Assembly (NCBI RefSeq): GCF_000006405.1
Contig: NW_003207807.1
Location: forward strand, 237,133-258,742
Direction of reading: 5' to 3'
Source of the DNA: Perkinsus marinus ATCC 50983
Lineage: Eukaryota; Perkinsozoa; Perkinsida; Perkinsidae
Length of the DNA: 21,610 bases
Position numbers and translations under genes: made by a program. How positions within the stretch are numbered: the first letter of the stretch is position 1; each line of letters opens with the position of its first letter. Below are positions 9,569 through 17,833 of the stretch, piece by piece. The notes beneath the pieces are model-generated. The model made no database searches. It saw only the letters and a list, made by a program, of their open reading frames with translations, and was not told the origin of the DNA.

Positions 9569-9769
9569 AATCGCATAGTCCTTCTCAGTACTTTTTCCCT
9601 TACCACCACTGAAAATGATGTTCCCTGGTATGATGGCGCCTCCCCCCAAGGAGTACATTGCCCCCAAGTACAAGGCGCCTCTGAGGTACGTCACCACGTT
9701 CTGAGAATCGAGTTGAACTTGGTTGTCTCTTGTCAGAGCTATTGGCTTTGCGCTCTCTATCTTTCTCAT
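9557..9769 (-). CDS. Small hydrophobic protein candidate (70 residues)
   Basis: An ATG at 9769-9767 opens a 70-residue frame: a polar start (MRKIESAKPIALTRDNQVQL), a hydrophobic glycine-rich middle (YLRGALYLGAMYSLGGGAII, PGNIIFSGG) that could form one membrane helix, and a basic tail. The last residues fall in the MITE fragment. A good donor (GGTG then GTAAGGGA) just after the FSGG codons suggests instead that the exon ends near 9605 and the MITE piece is intronic; the continuation was not found. No family recognised. Confidence 0.3.
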   Translation of the reverse strand: MRKIESAKPIALTRDNQVQLDSQNVVTYLRGALYLGAMYSLGGGAIIPGNIIFSGGKGKSTEKDYAIICT

Positions 9770-9930
9770 GATGCGCTTCGGTGACGAGTTGGAGATGCCT
9801 GAGAACCCAAGGCAGTGAAAAGCTGATAACTACACTTGTACTACTGCTGTGATAATTGCTGTTGCTGTGCCTGATAGCAGTATTCGTTTCTGATGGTCGC
9901 ATATGTTAAGTGAGTTGCTTCTTCGAAGAT

Positions 9931-10031
9931 GCCGATTAGCTCAGTGCTAAGGTGTTAAGATCAACTTTGCTGCTGGGGGAACAGTCTGCATGAGTCGGGG
10001 CTTGTGCATGGTACTCTCGGGTTTGATTCCG
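9931..10031 (+). repeat. tRNA-like block with A and B boxes, SINE-like
   Basis: ATTAGCTCAGTGCTAAGG (9935-9952) is close to a eukaryotic tRNA A box and GGGTTTGATTCC (10019-10030) to a B box. They are about 67 bases apart, longer than in most tRNAs, the T stem has mismatches, and bases after the B box do not pair with GCCGATT at the start. A tRNA-derived SINE head or dead tRNA fits better than a functional tRNA; a tRNA with an intron is not excluded. Confidence 0.35.
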
Positions 10032-10297
10032 TTCTTGAACTTCGGTTTATCGATTCATATACGTTGGTCATGAGTTGTTACGACAGGGGAGACTGATTAC
10101 CCTTGGAACCTTGCGATGTCATAGATCCCGTTATCGTTCAGTTATAACATCAATCCTAGTTCTACTAGTTCGAGTAATAGATCAAAATTCCTGCTAGCCG
10201 GAGCGAACAAGGGGGAACAGATTGGGGCATACAAACTCTACGACTAACAGCTATTGAATTATGGAGTGATCAAGACTCTGGGAGGGAGGGTCGACAC

Positions 10298-10424
10298 TGC
10301 ATTCTCTCGACTCGAGAGAATGCATCTCTGATGCTCTCAGATGCTTCTCTGGGCTCTGAGCCCAGAGAACATCTTTGGAACTCTTGAGAATACACTCGAG
10401 AGTCTCGACTGTATTCTTGGAGTT
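10298..10424. repeat. Cluster of three hairpins upstream of the fusion gene
   Basis: Three inverted repeats follow one another: TGCATTCTCTCGA around one base (10298-10324, exact 13-base arms), TCTCTGGGCTC around one base (10346-10368, exact 11-base arms), and an imperfect stem pairing AACTCTTGAGAATAC (10379-10393) with GTATTCTTGGAGTT (10411-10424). Between the first two, GCATCT/AGATGC adds a small stem. The cluster ends about 270 bases before the fusion gene's ATG, so it could lie in its promoter or 5' leader. That role is inference. Confidence 0.75.
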
Positions 10425-10692
10425 GCCGCTACCGTAGTTGAATCGACATGTTTCCGTCGTTGGAATCACCAGTGGTGGTGAGCAACAACTCGAATCTCCT
10501 CCACGATTACGCAGGGTCGCAGTGAAGTACCTTGGTCGAAATCTCAAGTCGTTCAACGCCATTGTGTTATGTACTTGCTATCTTTTCCTCAACGGTGTAT
10601 TATCATCGTACGGCGAAACCGAACATGGCGATTCCAGTAATCTACTGTACTAGCGACCTCTCAGTTACCAGCCACCTGTGCACGTTCCTCAC

Positions 10693-12975
10693 ATGACAGC
10701 TCATTGCTCTGCTTCGAACGGCTCTTCTGCCTTTGGTCTACGCGTGCCATCTCAGCGCGATGTGCCGCTTGGTTCCTATGGGAGGACTGCAGTGTTGGTC
10801 ATTGACGTTCAGCGGCAATGCTCAGTGGCTGGGGAAGGCGTGTGGGAAGCTCATCAGTCTTCTGAGGGTTCCTACTTCTTCGCCAAGTTGAACACGGTGG
10901 TGGGTAACATTTCGAAGCTATTACAGTGTGCTCGGAAGGACAAGGTCAAGAACGAAGTCATTTACACGTACATAGAAGCTCTGACTCGTGACTGCAGAGA
11001 TGCTAGTCTCGACTACAAGTTATCTGGAGGCCCCTCTAGGCCGCTACTAGTCCCCCATGGGAGCCCTGGTGCCAAGATACTCTCCCAAATCGAACCAGAA
11101 GCTGACGACATAATGATACCAAAAACCTCTTGCTCGGTTTTCCAGAGCACCAACATTGAGTACGTCCTCCGCAACGTGAACGTGAAGCATTTGCTTGTGG
11201 TTGGGCAGCTGACGAATCAATGCGTGGAGTCTTGTGTCCGAGATGCAGCGGATGTGGGCTTCCTGGTCACGGTGGTTGATGATGCCTGTGTTGCGCTCAG
11301 CGAGGTAGACCATACCGCTGGCCTGAGGAACATGGCTGGTTTCGCGAGGATTATTACGACACATGATGCCTTGGAAGAGCTCGAGGGAATTCCTGTTGAC
11401 GGTGTTAGTCAAGACTTTGTCAGTGCTGTTCCTGTAGCGGCTGCCTCAGTGCGAACTACTGAGGTTACGGTGTTCAACTCACTTCCTGAGATCAAGTGTA
11501 ATTATAAGTACTTCGTTCCCTCGAAGATGGAGTTTTCTGCCAACCAGTTTCACCTTGGTCGGGCGCTGTTGTACGCCCTTAGGGTTATGAAAGTGGCCAT
11601 GTTACGGTATGTGACCTGTGATGTTAGTGGTCAAATCAGGAGCAAGTCGATCGTCCTCAACGACAGCTGCACGGTGGAAGATCTTCTGAAAGGAGTCTCC
11701 CTCGTTTCCTGCTTGAACGCCCTTCCAGTTTTTGGGGATGTTATTTGCGGAGATTCCTCGGCTCAGGGTTCTCACAACTTGCTCGGGGATTTCTCCACTC
11801 TGAGCATAGTGCCGGGGCCGAGGATCGAACCTGGGGTCTCTCGAGCGGCTGCTTATGTGTATGGCAATTTGTTCGACCCTGTATCCGGACGCCCTGGTGT
11901 ATGCCCACGGTCCGTGCTCATTGAGCAATGCCTGCGAGCTGAGAAGGAATTCGGTCTACGTATACAGTGCGGTGTCGAGGTTGAGTTCATGCTCTTCGAG
12001 AGAGCTGCCATGGCCCCTGTCGGCATGCCGTTTAAGCCTTTAGGACGACCTTGTAATTTTAGTGATGATGCCGCCATGTCAGAGCCGCGCTTCGCAGGCT
12101 TCATGGCGGATCTGCTGGAGGCTTTGGAGCAGCAGCCGAATGGTTGTCGTCCGATTGACTCTTGCCATGCTGAATCCTCCTGGGGGCAATTCGAGCTATC
12201 TGTGAGATACTGTGATGAGCCAGTGAAAATAGCGGATTCGGTGGTGACTATTCGCCAGACGCTGCATAGGGTCGCAGACAAGCACGGCCTAGGACTATGC
12301 CTTCTTCCTAAGCCCAGCGAGATATGTGTTGGTTCCGGCATGCATTCCCATTGGAGCTTCTATGAGGTTGGTGAAGGTGGCAAGCCATTGAATGGATGTA
12401 CCAATGCATTTGTGTCTGACAATGGACCTTATGGCCTGTCCGTGAAGGGGGAGCAGTTCATGGCCGGTGTATTGGACCACTTATGTGCTCTTACTGCTGT
12501 GAGCATGCCAACGACCAACTCTTTTCGACGCATGGTCGATGGCTTTTGGGCTGGTACTTATCGTTGTTGGGCTTATGAGGACAAGGAGGCCCCTGTAAGG
12601 TTGTGCGGTATCGATACGTTGGCGGTGAATGCTACTGGTCTCCCCAACAATTTCGAGGTCAAGTGTATGGACGCCACGTGCAATCCTTATCTGGCCCTAG
12701 CTGCTGTGATTTCCTGCGGTCTAGCTGGTATCAAGACCGGAATGCCTTTGCCATCGCCTGTTGGGTGCGATTTGGCTGACCGGCCGGCGCACTATGAGTC
12801 ACTGCCACGGGATTTGGGTACAGCGTTGGACCGTTTGGAGACGGACTCTGTGGTAAGACAAGCATTTGGGGAAAGCCTTTTCAAGAATTTCCTCGCTGTG
12901 AAAAGAAGAGAGATCGAGCACTTCAAGGACATGAGTATTGATGAGGAAGTGAAAGCATTGGTTGACACCTTCTGA
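10693..12975 (+). CDS. Isochorismatase-like hydrolase fused to FluG/NodGS-type glutamine synthetase domain
   Basis: An intronless gene for 760 residues from the first ATG; a GTG five codons earlier is not a credible eukaryotic start. Residues about 30-235 form an isochorismatase-like cysteine hydrolase: AVLVIDVQ with Asp38, IPKTSCSVF with Lys144 and VVGQLTNQCVESCVRDA with Cys177, the complete Asp-Lys-Cys triad. Residues about 265-385 resemble the GS beta-grasp region and 395-760 the catalytic domain. Metal ligands are present: GVEVEF (Glu429, Glu431), ESSWGQFE (Glu494, Glu501), GSGMHSH (His551) and NNFEVK (Glu655). The ammonium-flap Glu of bacterial GS is Trp619 (DGFWAGTY), and Lys657 replaces the Arg of FEVR, both as I recall for FluG/NodGS proteins. 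Lys631 in EDKEAPVR replaces a usually conserved nucleotide-site Arg. FluG and NodGS carry an N-terminal amidohydrolase; here a different hydrolase takes that place. Likely role (inference): the hydrolase frees an amine or ammonia used by the ligase. True substrates are unknown. CCTCTCAGTTACCAG before the start could be a splice acceptor. Confidence 0.9.
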   Translation: MTAHCSASNGSSAFGLRVPSQRDVPLGSYGRTAVLVIDVQRQCSVAGEGVWEAHQSSEGSYFFAKLNTVVGNISKLLQCARKDKVKNEVIYTYIEALTRDCRDASLDYKLSGGPSRPLLVPHGSPGAKILSQIEPEADDIMIPKTSCSVFQSTNIEYVLRNVNVKHLLVVGQLTNQCVESCVRDAADVGFLVTVVDDACVALSEVDHTAGLRNMAGFARIITTHDALEELEGIPVDGVSQDFVSAVPVAAASVRTTEVTVFNSLPEIKCNYKYFVPSKMEFSANQFHLGRALLYALRVMKVAMLRYVTCDVSGQIRSKSIVLNDSCTVEDLLKGVSLVSCLNALPVFGDVICGDSSAQGSHNLLGDFSTLSIVPGPRIEPGVSRAAAYVYGNLFDPVSGRPGVCPRSVLIEQCLRAEKEFGLRIQCGVEVEFMLFERAAMAPVGMPFKPLGRPCNFSDDAAMSEPRFAGFMADLLEALEQQPNGCRPIDSCHAESSWGQFELSVRYCDEPVKIADSVVTIRQTLHRVADKHGLGLCLLPKPSEICVGSGMHSHWSFYEVGEGGKPLNGCTNAFVSDNGPYGLSVKGEQFMAGVLDHLCALTAVSMPTTNSFRRMVDGFWAGTYRCWAYEDKEAPVRLCGIDTLAVNATGLPNNFEVKCMDATCNPYLALAAVISCGLAGIKTGMPLPSPVGCDLADRPAHYESLPRDLGTALDRLETDSVVRQAFGESLFKNFLAVKRREIEHFKDMSIDEEVKALVDTF

Positions 12976-13930
12976 CTGTAGGCGCACTGTAGGAGCATTT
13001 ATTCACCTATACATATGCATCTCGAACTCGTCTTTGTAGACTCTTTTAGTGTCATCATCGTACTGTTGGCGAAATAACGTCAAAATATCACAGTTGAAAC
13101 CATATAATCGTTGGACATGTCCTATCTATCATCTGCCTCTTATTTTTGGACACAAGGCTGTCGTGTTGTTGCTGGTGGAGTGGTTGGTAAGTGTCGAGTA
13201 CGAGACCCTGCCTCGAATGGGTCAAGGTCGGCGCTATATCGCTAGGGGATGCTCCCGTGAGTGGATCACTTTGAATTCCCTGAATAACGAATGAGTATAA
13301 CTACGTTGATCAAGTTGACTAGTCAAGTTGAATTTTCATGGTGGATAATTGGCTCTTGAAACCGCGCTTTGCTGTGAGTCCGTCCCAATGCATAGAAACG
13401 CACGGATTTCAGTGGCAGTGTTCGTGCTGGAAATTGGTGTCTACGGAAGTTTCGAGCTTACTATGGGAAGATTGGTGAAGCTTTCTCCAATCTTCACCGT
13501 GAAAGAAGAGACTATTGATCCATTGTATCCATTTGCTTCTTGCTAAGCCACTGCAGAAGCGGTCAGTCATAGGGGGTGCCAGCACGTCTGTTGTATTACA
13601 ACAAGGCCCCGGCCGAGGCTACAGTGTTTGGAATACGCTCATGCCATTACAGCTAGCATGCTGACTCCCTGCTCGTGCCAACGTGGCAGCGTTTCTGGTA
13701 CTTGTGTTGCTACATTTTCATGGGGAGGGCAATTGAAAATTAGGCTTTGATTTAGCAACTCCTGGAGTATAATTGTGCTCCCGAATTTCTCCGCCTTCAG
13801 GCAATAGAATGTCAACCTGGTAGACCGGTTATCAGTGGGAAGAAGTCCGGGGTCCGGACTCCGGGCTCATACCCATGTGTGTGTAACGCATATTGAACGA
13901 GTTATAAGTGAGCTGAATCAACTACACCGA
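12976..13930. other. Stretch without a recognised gene
   Basis: Follows the fusion gene and probably includes its 3' untranslated region. It contains inverted pieces at about 13465-13500 (GAAGATTGG/CCAATCTTC and GGTGAAG/CTTCACC overlapping) and AGTCCGG-GGT-CCGGACT at 13844-13860. No exon chain was supported. Confidence 0.4.
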
Positions 13931-13983
13931 ACTCTTGTATCATTCGGCGAAGGGTGGCCTCAGGAGCTGTCACGAGGTCGATG

Positions 13984-14511
13984 TCACAGGACATGAAAGG
14001 ACCTTTGATGAGGTACCTGGTGCCTTTGCAATAAACGCGTCTGATGTAGGGGCAGTGCCACAGGTAGAGGCCAAGAAGCCTGAACCCGGTGCCGGCCCGT
14101 CGAGGGGCGGCTACTGGGCGACTGACAGGAAGTCAGTCGGTTGCTCAGCAACCGCTGCTGACATTCAAGATAGATTCGGGATAGTTCGTCCGATGCCACA
14201 GCCGCTCCCTTCTGCCTGATGTGAAGTGTTACAATGTTGTCGCAGTGACAACATTGCCCCACGCTAAAGCGACAATGTCGCTTCAGCGCGGGGCGGAAAT
14301 GGAGATGGCGGTCTAGACAGCGGTAGGTGGCCTCGTACCAGCCATCAGGACTGAGGCCTTCGAGATGATCGAGCAAGTTGGAAGTGTCCATCTCTAGTGC
14401 GAGCCTATCTGTCGTCTCAGGACCTATTTTCCCATTATCGAGAACATGGACTACTGCCTGTTCAGAGCTTGCCGAATACGATTGAATGAATAATTTGGAG
14501 GGGTGAAGCAT
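13984..14511 (-). CDS. Unrecognised 175-residue minus-strand frame
   Basis: Open from an ATG at 14511 to a stop at 13984. The first third is protein-like (SASSEQAVVHVLDNGKIG, LALEMDTSNLLDHLEGLS, DGWYEATYRCLDRHLHF); the rest is low-quality and Arg/Gln/Ser-rich. The frame runs straight through two hairpins at 14232-14293, which argues against one continuous exon. A competing plus-strand frame overlaps the 3' half. If real, the coding exon may end before 14293. No family recognised. Confidence 0.25.
   Translation of the reverse strand: MLHPSKLFIQSYSASSEQAVVHVLDNGKIGPETTDRLALEMDTSNLLDHLEGLSPDGWYEATYRCLDRHLHFRPALKRHCRFSVGQCCHCDNIVTLHIRQKGAAVASDELSRIYLECQQRLLSNRLTSCQSPSSRPSTGRHRVQASWPLPVALPLHQTRLLQRHQVPHQRSFHVL
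14232..14293. repeat. Pair of adjacent hairpins
   Basis: CAATGTTGTC (14232-14241) pairs exactly with 14247-14256 around five bases. Immediately next, CCCCACGCTAAAGCGAC (14257-14273) pairs with 14277-14293 around AAT, 15 of 17 positions matching. Both stems contain GACAA/TTGTC-like sequence, so they may be related duplications. Confidence 0.75.
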
Positions 14512-14519
14512 TCGAGGAG

Positions 14520-15387
14520 TACCATAGTGTTGCGAGCTCTGGCGTGATACGAGACGGGCGTCTTATGTGTCGACGTGTATTTCTTTAAGAAATCTTCTTA
14601 TCGCTGGACGTAGTGGTTGAGTCGCCGACCTCCCGGCCAAAGATTGACGGCCTTCGTCTGCATGTGTTTGTAACATACCGATCACTGCTTCTTGCTATTG
14701 AATTAACACCCTTTACTCATCGATGGCATGTCCAATCGATGGAGGGTGTGCATGCCAGCACAAACAGTACTGGTGTAGTACCCGCGTTCATGGTGCTGTT
14801 ACCACCGCTCAGTTTCGCCTACGTATTCGAGGTTCCGTGTTATAGTACTGTTCATCTATACTTATATGGATGTGGTAGTTAAATGCAACGTAATGGGATT
14901 GTAGGGCAAAGATAGTGCACTCTAGTACATGTACCATTACTCAATAAGTAATACCTATGGTGACACCATAGGCATATACCGAAACGTTCAACCTGGCGAT
15001 CTGGGTTCAAACCCTGATATAAGCCCTTCTGCAGAAACTTGATAAAATGATGATACAGTTCCCTATTTTTTCGCTAGGAGAGACAAGCTGGACACGCCCA
15101 AGGTCGAACTGGTAGGACAATCGTCAGTGGAATCGAGTCCGAACTCGTACAAAACAAGAAGCCACATTCATCACTGTTCCACCCAGTCTGACGACTGGGT
15201 GACGATTTTACATGCGGAATTATGCAGTGTTAACTTCTAGTGCATCTGTGTTATCTCTCATGCAAAAAAGGTTATCGGCATTGTGCCAATTCATTACTAT
15301 TACACGTGGAGTTGGCCTTATCTCGATACTATCAACTGACCACACAAGAACTCAAGTGGGCTGAAAACTGAAACCTTTCCATAGGAT
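14520..15387. other. Stretch without a recognised gene
   Basis: Includes the exact odd palindrome CCTATGGTG-A-CACCATAGG (14954-14972), a B-box-like CTGGGTTCAAACCCTG (15001-15016) with no convincing tRNA around it, and a small stem CACCCAGTC/GACTGGGTG (15180-15201). The right part probably holds the RPN7 3' untranslated region, since RPN7 ends at 15388. Confidence 0.4.
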
Positions 15388-17734
15388 TCACATATCGATG
15401 ATCTTCGATAACTTCTGGATTCTGTTCAAGAGAAGATCGCCCTGAAAAACCAATGATGCACCGACTCAATCGTATGTCTTCACCTGTTTGATCATTTTCT
15501 GGTATTTTTCATTCCGCTCATCCTGCACATTCGATTCCACCACGCCATTAACTTTGTCGATTTTGCACGACAGCTTCCCCGACGAAATGAAGGAAGAAAG
15601 CTCCCTAATACAACTGCCGATGGAGGCGACATGCAGGCATGAGTACTCACTGATCGATGAACTGTGGAGTTACACCGAATGCATCAGCCATCATTCGCAA
15701 CGTTACGGATTTGTACGAGGCGAGGAACTGTCGATAGGCATTCTGAAAGGAATATCGAATGCCGCTATAAAGTCTAATGGGATCACTCCCCACCAGCCTC
15801 ATCTGTCGGTTGAAATATCTCAAATGAACACTCATGTAGCGATTCCTTCGCACCAATTGGATGACCCCACCTAGGAAGAAGAGATTGAACTGCCACTGTC
15901 ACAGTTCTCGTACCGAAGGCTTGGAAGAACTCCTTGTAGCGCGAGTCGTAGAGGCTAGTGAGGAACTCCCTCAGTGGAGGCAAATCGCCGACCACCGACA
16001 ACACCTCAGGGGAAGTTTTCACTTGAGTACTGATTAAAAAAGATTACCCGAAGCCGCAGTATGCGAGACTATCTTACATAACAGTCTTCCGATCGGTAGC
16101 CACCATAGACGTGATGACCGTGTAGAAAATATAGTCGGTGAAGGGCATGAGCTCAGTGGCTGTGAAGGTCTGGAGTGCCGATACGAATTGGCCTAAAGAT
16201 GGTATGAGAAGCCCTTCAACTCCACGACGCTCGACGTACCAGCAGCAGCCTCGAAGTCTCTGGTCATCATCTGGTACCTGAATCGATAGTCGCTCAAGGG
16301 CATCGAGCGCTCCCATGGTCATCCGGAATGCTTCCCAGATGAACAGCATACAGCCGAGGAAAAGAATACAAATTTTCATAGCATTGCACGCATGCACAAA
16401 AGGGGACTCACAGGCCGTCGTAAACCTTCAGCTTGTTTCGCCTCTCCCAGTCGCCTCCTTTCGACAACTCGATATGCGCTCGATCGATGTTCTTCTTACA
16501 CCCTGGGACATCATTCCTAAATCGAACGCCGTCCTAGCCCCATCTGGAAAACAACGAGAGCCGACCAGAAAATGTCCATGCGAATCTGAGTAAGTATGTT
16601 GTCCAATCTGGCCCCGACGCCGACTGTGATCTTCAAGGCCTCCTCGAACACCTCTGCGGCCTTCTCATGGTCACCTGAAGTAATTAGGAATTTCGACAAG
16701 TACAATACACTGGGGAGTAGCAGTCGTGAAATGTATGTTCGCTTCCCTCAGCTGAACTCAGAAGTTTCCTCACTAATTATAGAATTCCCGGTAAAAAATT
16801 TCCGAAATTTTCTCGAAATTCTCATATCGTCCCCAACACATGAAGTTGACCATGTTCTCTCACACTGATCGAAATATATACAGTTCGTCTCCTCAGCTGA
16901 ACTCAAGAGTTTCTCTCTTATGAGAATTTCACGCGACTCGACATAGAAATCACAAAACCCGACAAAAATCCCCCAGAATTTTTTTACTATACATATAGCA
17001 ATAATAAAAGCGAGGGAGTTGGACCTTCACTTCAGCATGTTTTCGAACAACATAATACACAATTAGAGCGGAGCGAAGCAGTCGTACCTATCCTGAGATA
17101 GAACTCCCCCTTATTCAGAATCGCGTCCCTCTGCTCGATATCTCCCAAATTTTCCTGGGCATCTGACACAACGCCAGTCGGCGGCAATCGACATAAAATA
17201 GCATCTTCATTACCGTCAATGTTCAGCTGCAGCTTCTGCAATTCCTCCTCATTTTTCACTTTCATATCGGCTACCTTGAAAAACTCAGCCGGTTATTATG
17301 AATAATAAACGGCGAAGGAAACTGACTACCAGTTTCTCATCAGGGGCCCATCCAAACTCCTCGCAAAGCTGCTTATACCATACGCTTTGACCTAACAGGC
17401 GGAGCGAAGCATTTCATATTTCGCCATTTTCACCACCATTACTCTGTTCCCTGATGGCATCCATTAGCCTGCCTTTAGCCTCATCTTTCTCCTGTTGCGA
17501 ATAAACATCATCAGCGCATTGTAGTATGAACCTAAACACGCAACTTTATGCAACTTTTCCGACCACAAAAGAAAAATCACTCTTCCCAACTACTAAGATA
17601 TCCTTCAACCCAATGAAACCGCACAGCGAAGATTTCTAACCACTCGATATGCATTACCTATCCTGAGCATGCCTCATGTTAGGAAGAGTCTTAGTGTCCT
17701 CTCCAGGTAGCACCCCGGCAGAAATGGCGTCCAT
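15388..17734 (-). CDS. RPN7: 26S proteasome lid subunit RPN7/PSMD6, 14 exons
   Basis: Assembled by splicing to a 396-residue protein (human PSMD6 is 389). Exons, in order: 17734-17658, 17531-17443, 17391-17330, 17274-17214, 17162-17088, 16674-16566, 16516-16412, 16277-16240, 16192-16078, 16029-15914, 15870-15794, 15742-15651, 15604-15484, 15441-15388. All 13 introns are GT-AG, phases agree, and total coding length is 1191 bases. It tracks remembered human/plant RPN7 almost without gaps: LPNMRHAQDRF, MKVKNEEELQKLQ, NLGDIEQRDAILNKGEFYL, GGDWERRNKLKVYDGLY, LTSLYDSRYKEFFQAF, the PCI-domain hallmark ASYKSVTLRMMADAFGV, LSCKIDKVNGVVESN and the C-terminal helix GDLLLNRIQKLSKIIDM. The N-terminal half is the helical-repeat RPN7 region, the C-terminal part the PCI domain. 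The product is a non-catalytic scaffold of the 19S lid. Introns are 42-55 bases except 126, 134 and 413; the 413-base intron (17087-16675) contains two MITE copies. The start is 99 bases downstream of the methyltransferase stop. Confidence 0.95.
16721..16867 (+). mobile_element. hAT-like MITE inside an RPN7 intron
   Basis: From CAGTCGTGAA (16721) to CACACTG (16867). The distance from the terminal CAG to CCTCAGCTG is exactly 25 bases, as in the copy at 685-855. Landmarks GAAGTTTCCTCACTAATTAT, TTCCGAAATTTTCTC and ACACATGAAGTTGACCATG are present. The right end has a short deletion and no target duplication remains. It lies wholly within the 413-base intron, antisense to the gene. Confidence 0.7.
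16881..16986 (+). mobile_element. hAT-like MITE, left-half copy inside the same RPN7 intron
   Basis: Begins CAGTTCGTCTCCTCAGCTGA and continues AGAGTTTCTCTC, ATAGAAATCACAAAACCCGA, CAAAAATC, matching the left half of the family in the same orientation as the copy only 13 bases away. The right half (ACACATG...GACCATG) is absent. Confidence 0.55.
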
Positions 17735-17737
17735 ATT

Positions 17738-17791
17738 TTAGGTTGGGCAAAACTCTACCAAACCGTCACGCGCCACAAAACTCAACACCAT
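17738..17791 (-). CDS. Possible 17-codon upstream ORF of RPN7
   Basis: On the RPN7 strand an ATG at 17791-17789 opens MVLSFVARDGLVEFCPT and stops at 17740-17738, three bases before the RPN7 ATG. It would matter only if the mRNA begins upstream of 17791. If the leader is spliced at the TAG near 17754, the uORF is removed. No homology is expected for so short a peptide. Confidence 0.25.
   Translation of the reverse strand: MVLSFVARDGLVEFCPT
17753..17783 (-). promoter_or_regulatory. Putative leader splice-acceptor block before RPN7
   Basis: The minus strand reads TTTTGTGGCGCGTGAC, then GGTTTGGTAG. The same core, TTTCGTGGCGCGTGAC, precedes the CTTTGTAG acceptor of the last methyltransferase intron (plus-strand 17968-17983). 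Sharing this block with a true 3' splice site suggests that the RPN7 leader is also spliced here, in cis or by leader trans-splicing. Chance or a short local duplication is the alternative. Confidence 0.3.
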
Positions 17792-17833
17792 AATGGCGAA
17801 TGACGTAGATGTGAGCGCGAAAAGTCTTCGCCT

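Noticed and set aside
9931-10031. Functional tRNA gene
   Set aside because: A-to-B spacing is too long for a plain tRNA, the T stem has mismatches and no acceptor stem forms by eye.
10349-10368. Hairpins as bacterial-type intrinsic terminators
   Set aside because: No U-tract follows and the surrounding genes are spliced eukaryotic genes.
10678-10692. GTG start five codons upstream of the fusion gene ATG
   Set aside because: A eukaryotic gene with an in-frame ATG at 10693 needs no GTG start.
11809-11845. Minus-strand B-box-like sequence AGGTTCGATCCTC inside the fusion gene, possible SINE exonisation
   Set aside because: The encoded VPGPRIEPGVSR...GVCPR aligns naturally with the GS family's VPG....P...DPR segment, so it is ordinary coding sequence.
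11853-12341. Long minus-strand open frame opposite the fusion gene
   Set aside because: It is the shadow of a strong coding frame with conserved active-site motifs on the plus strand.
15488-15874. Plus-strand 128-codon open frame within RPN7
   Set aside because: It overlaps RPN7 exons 11-13, whose minus-strand protein matches the family closely; the plus frame has no recognisable content.
17163-17213. Extra residues between LQLNID and AQENLG in RPN7 as a real insertion
   Set aside because: The segment is a 51-base GT-AG stretch; removing it restores gap-free agreement with human RPN7.
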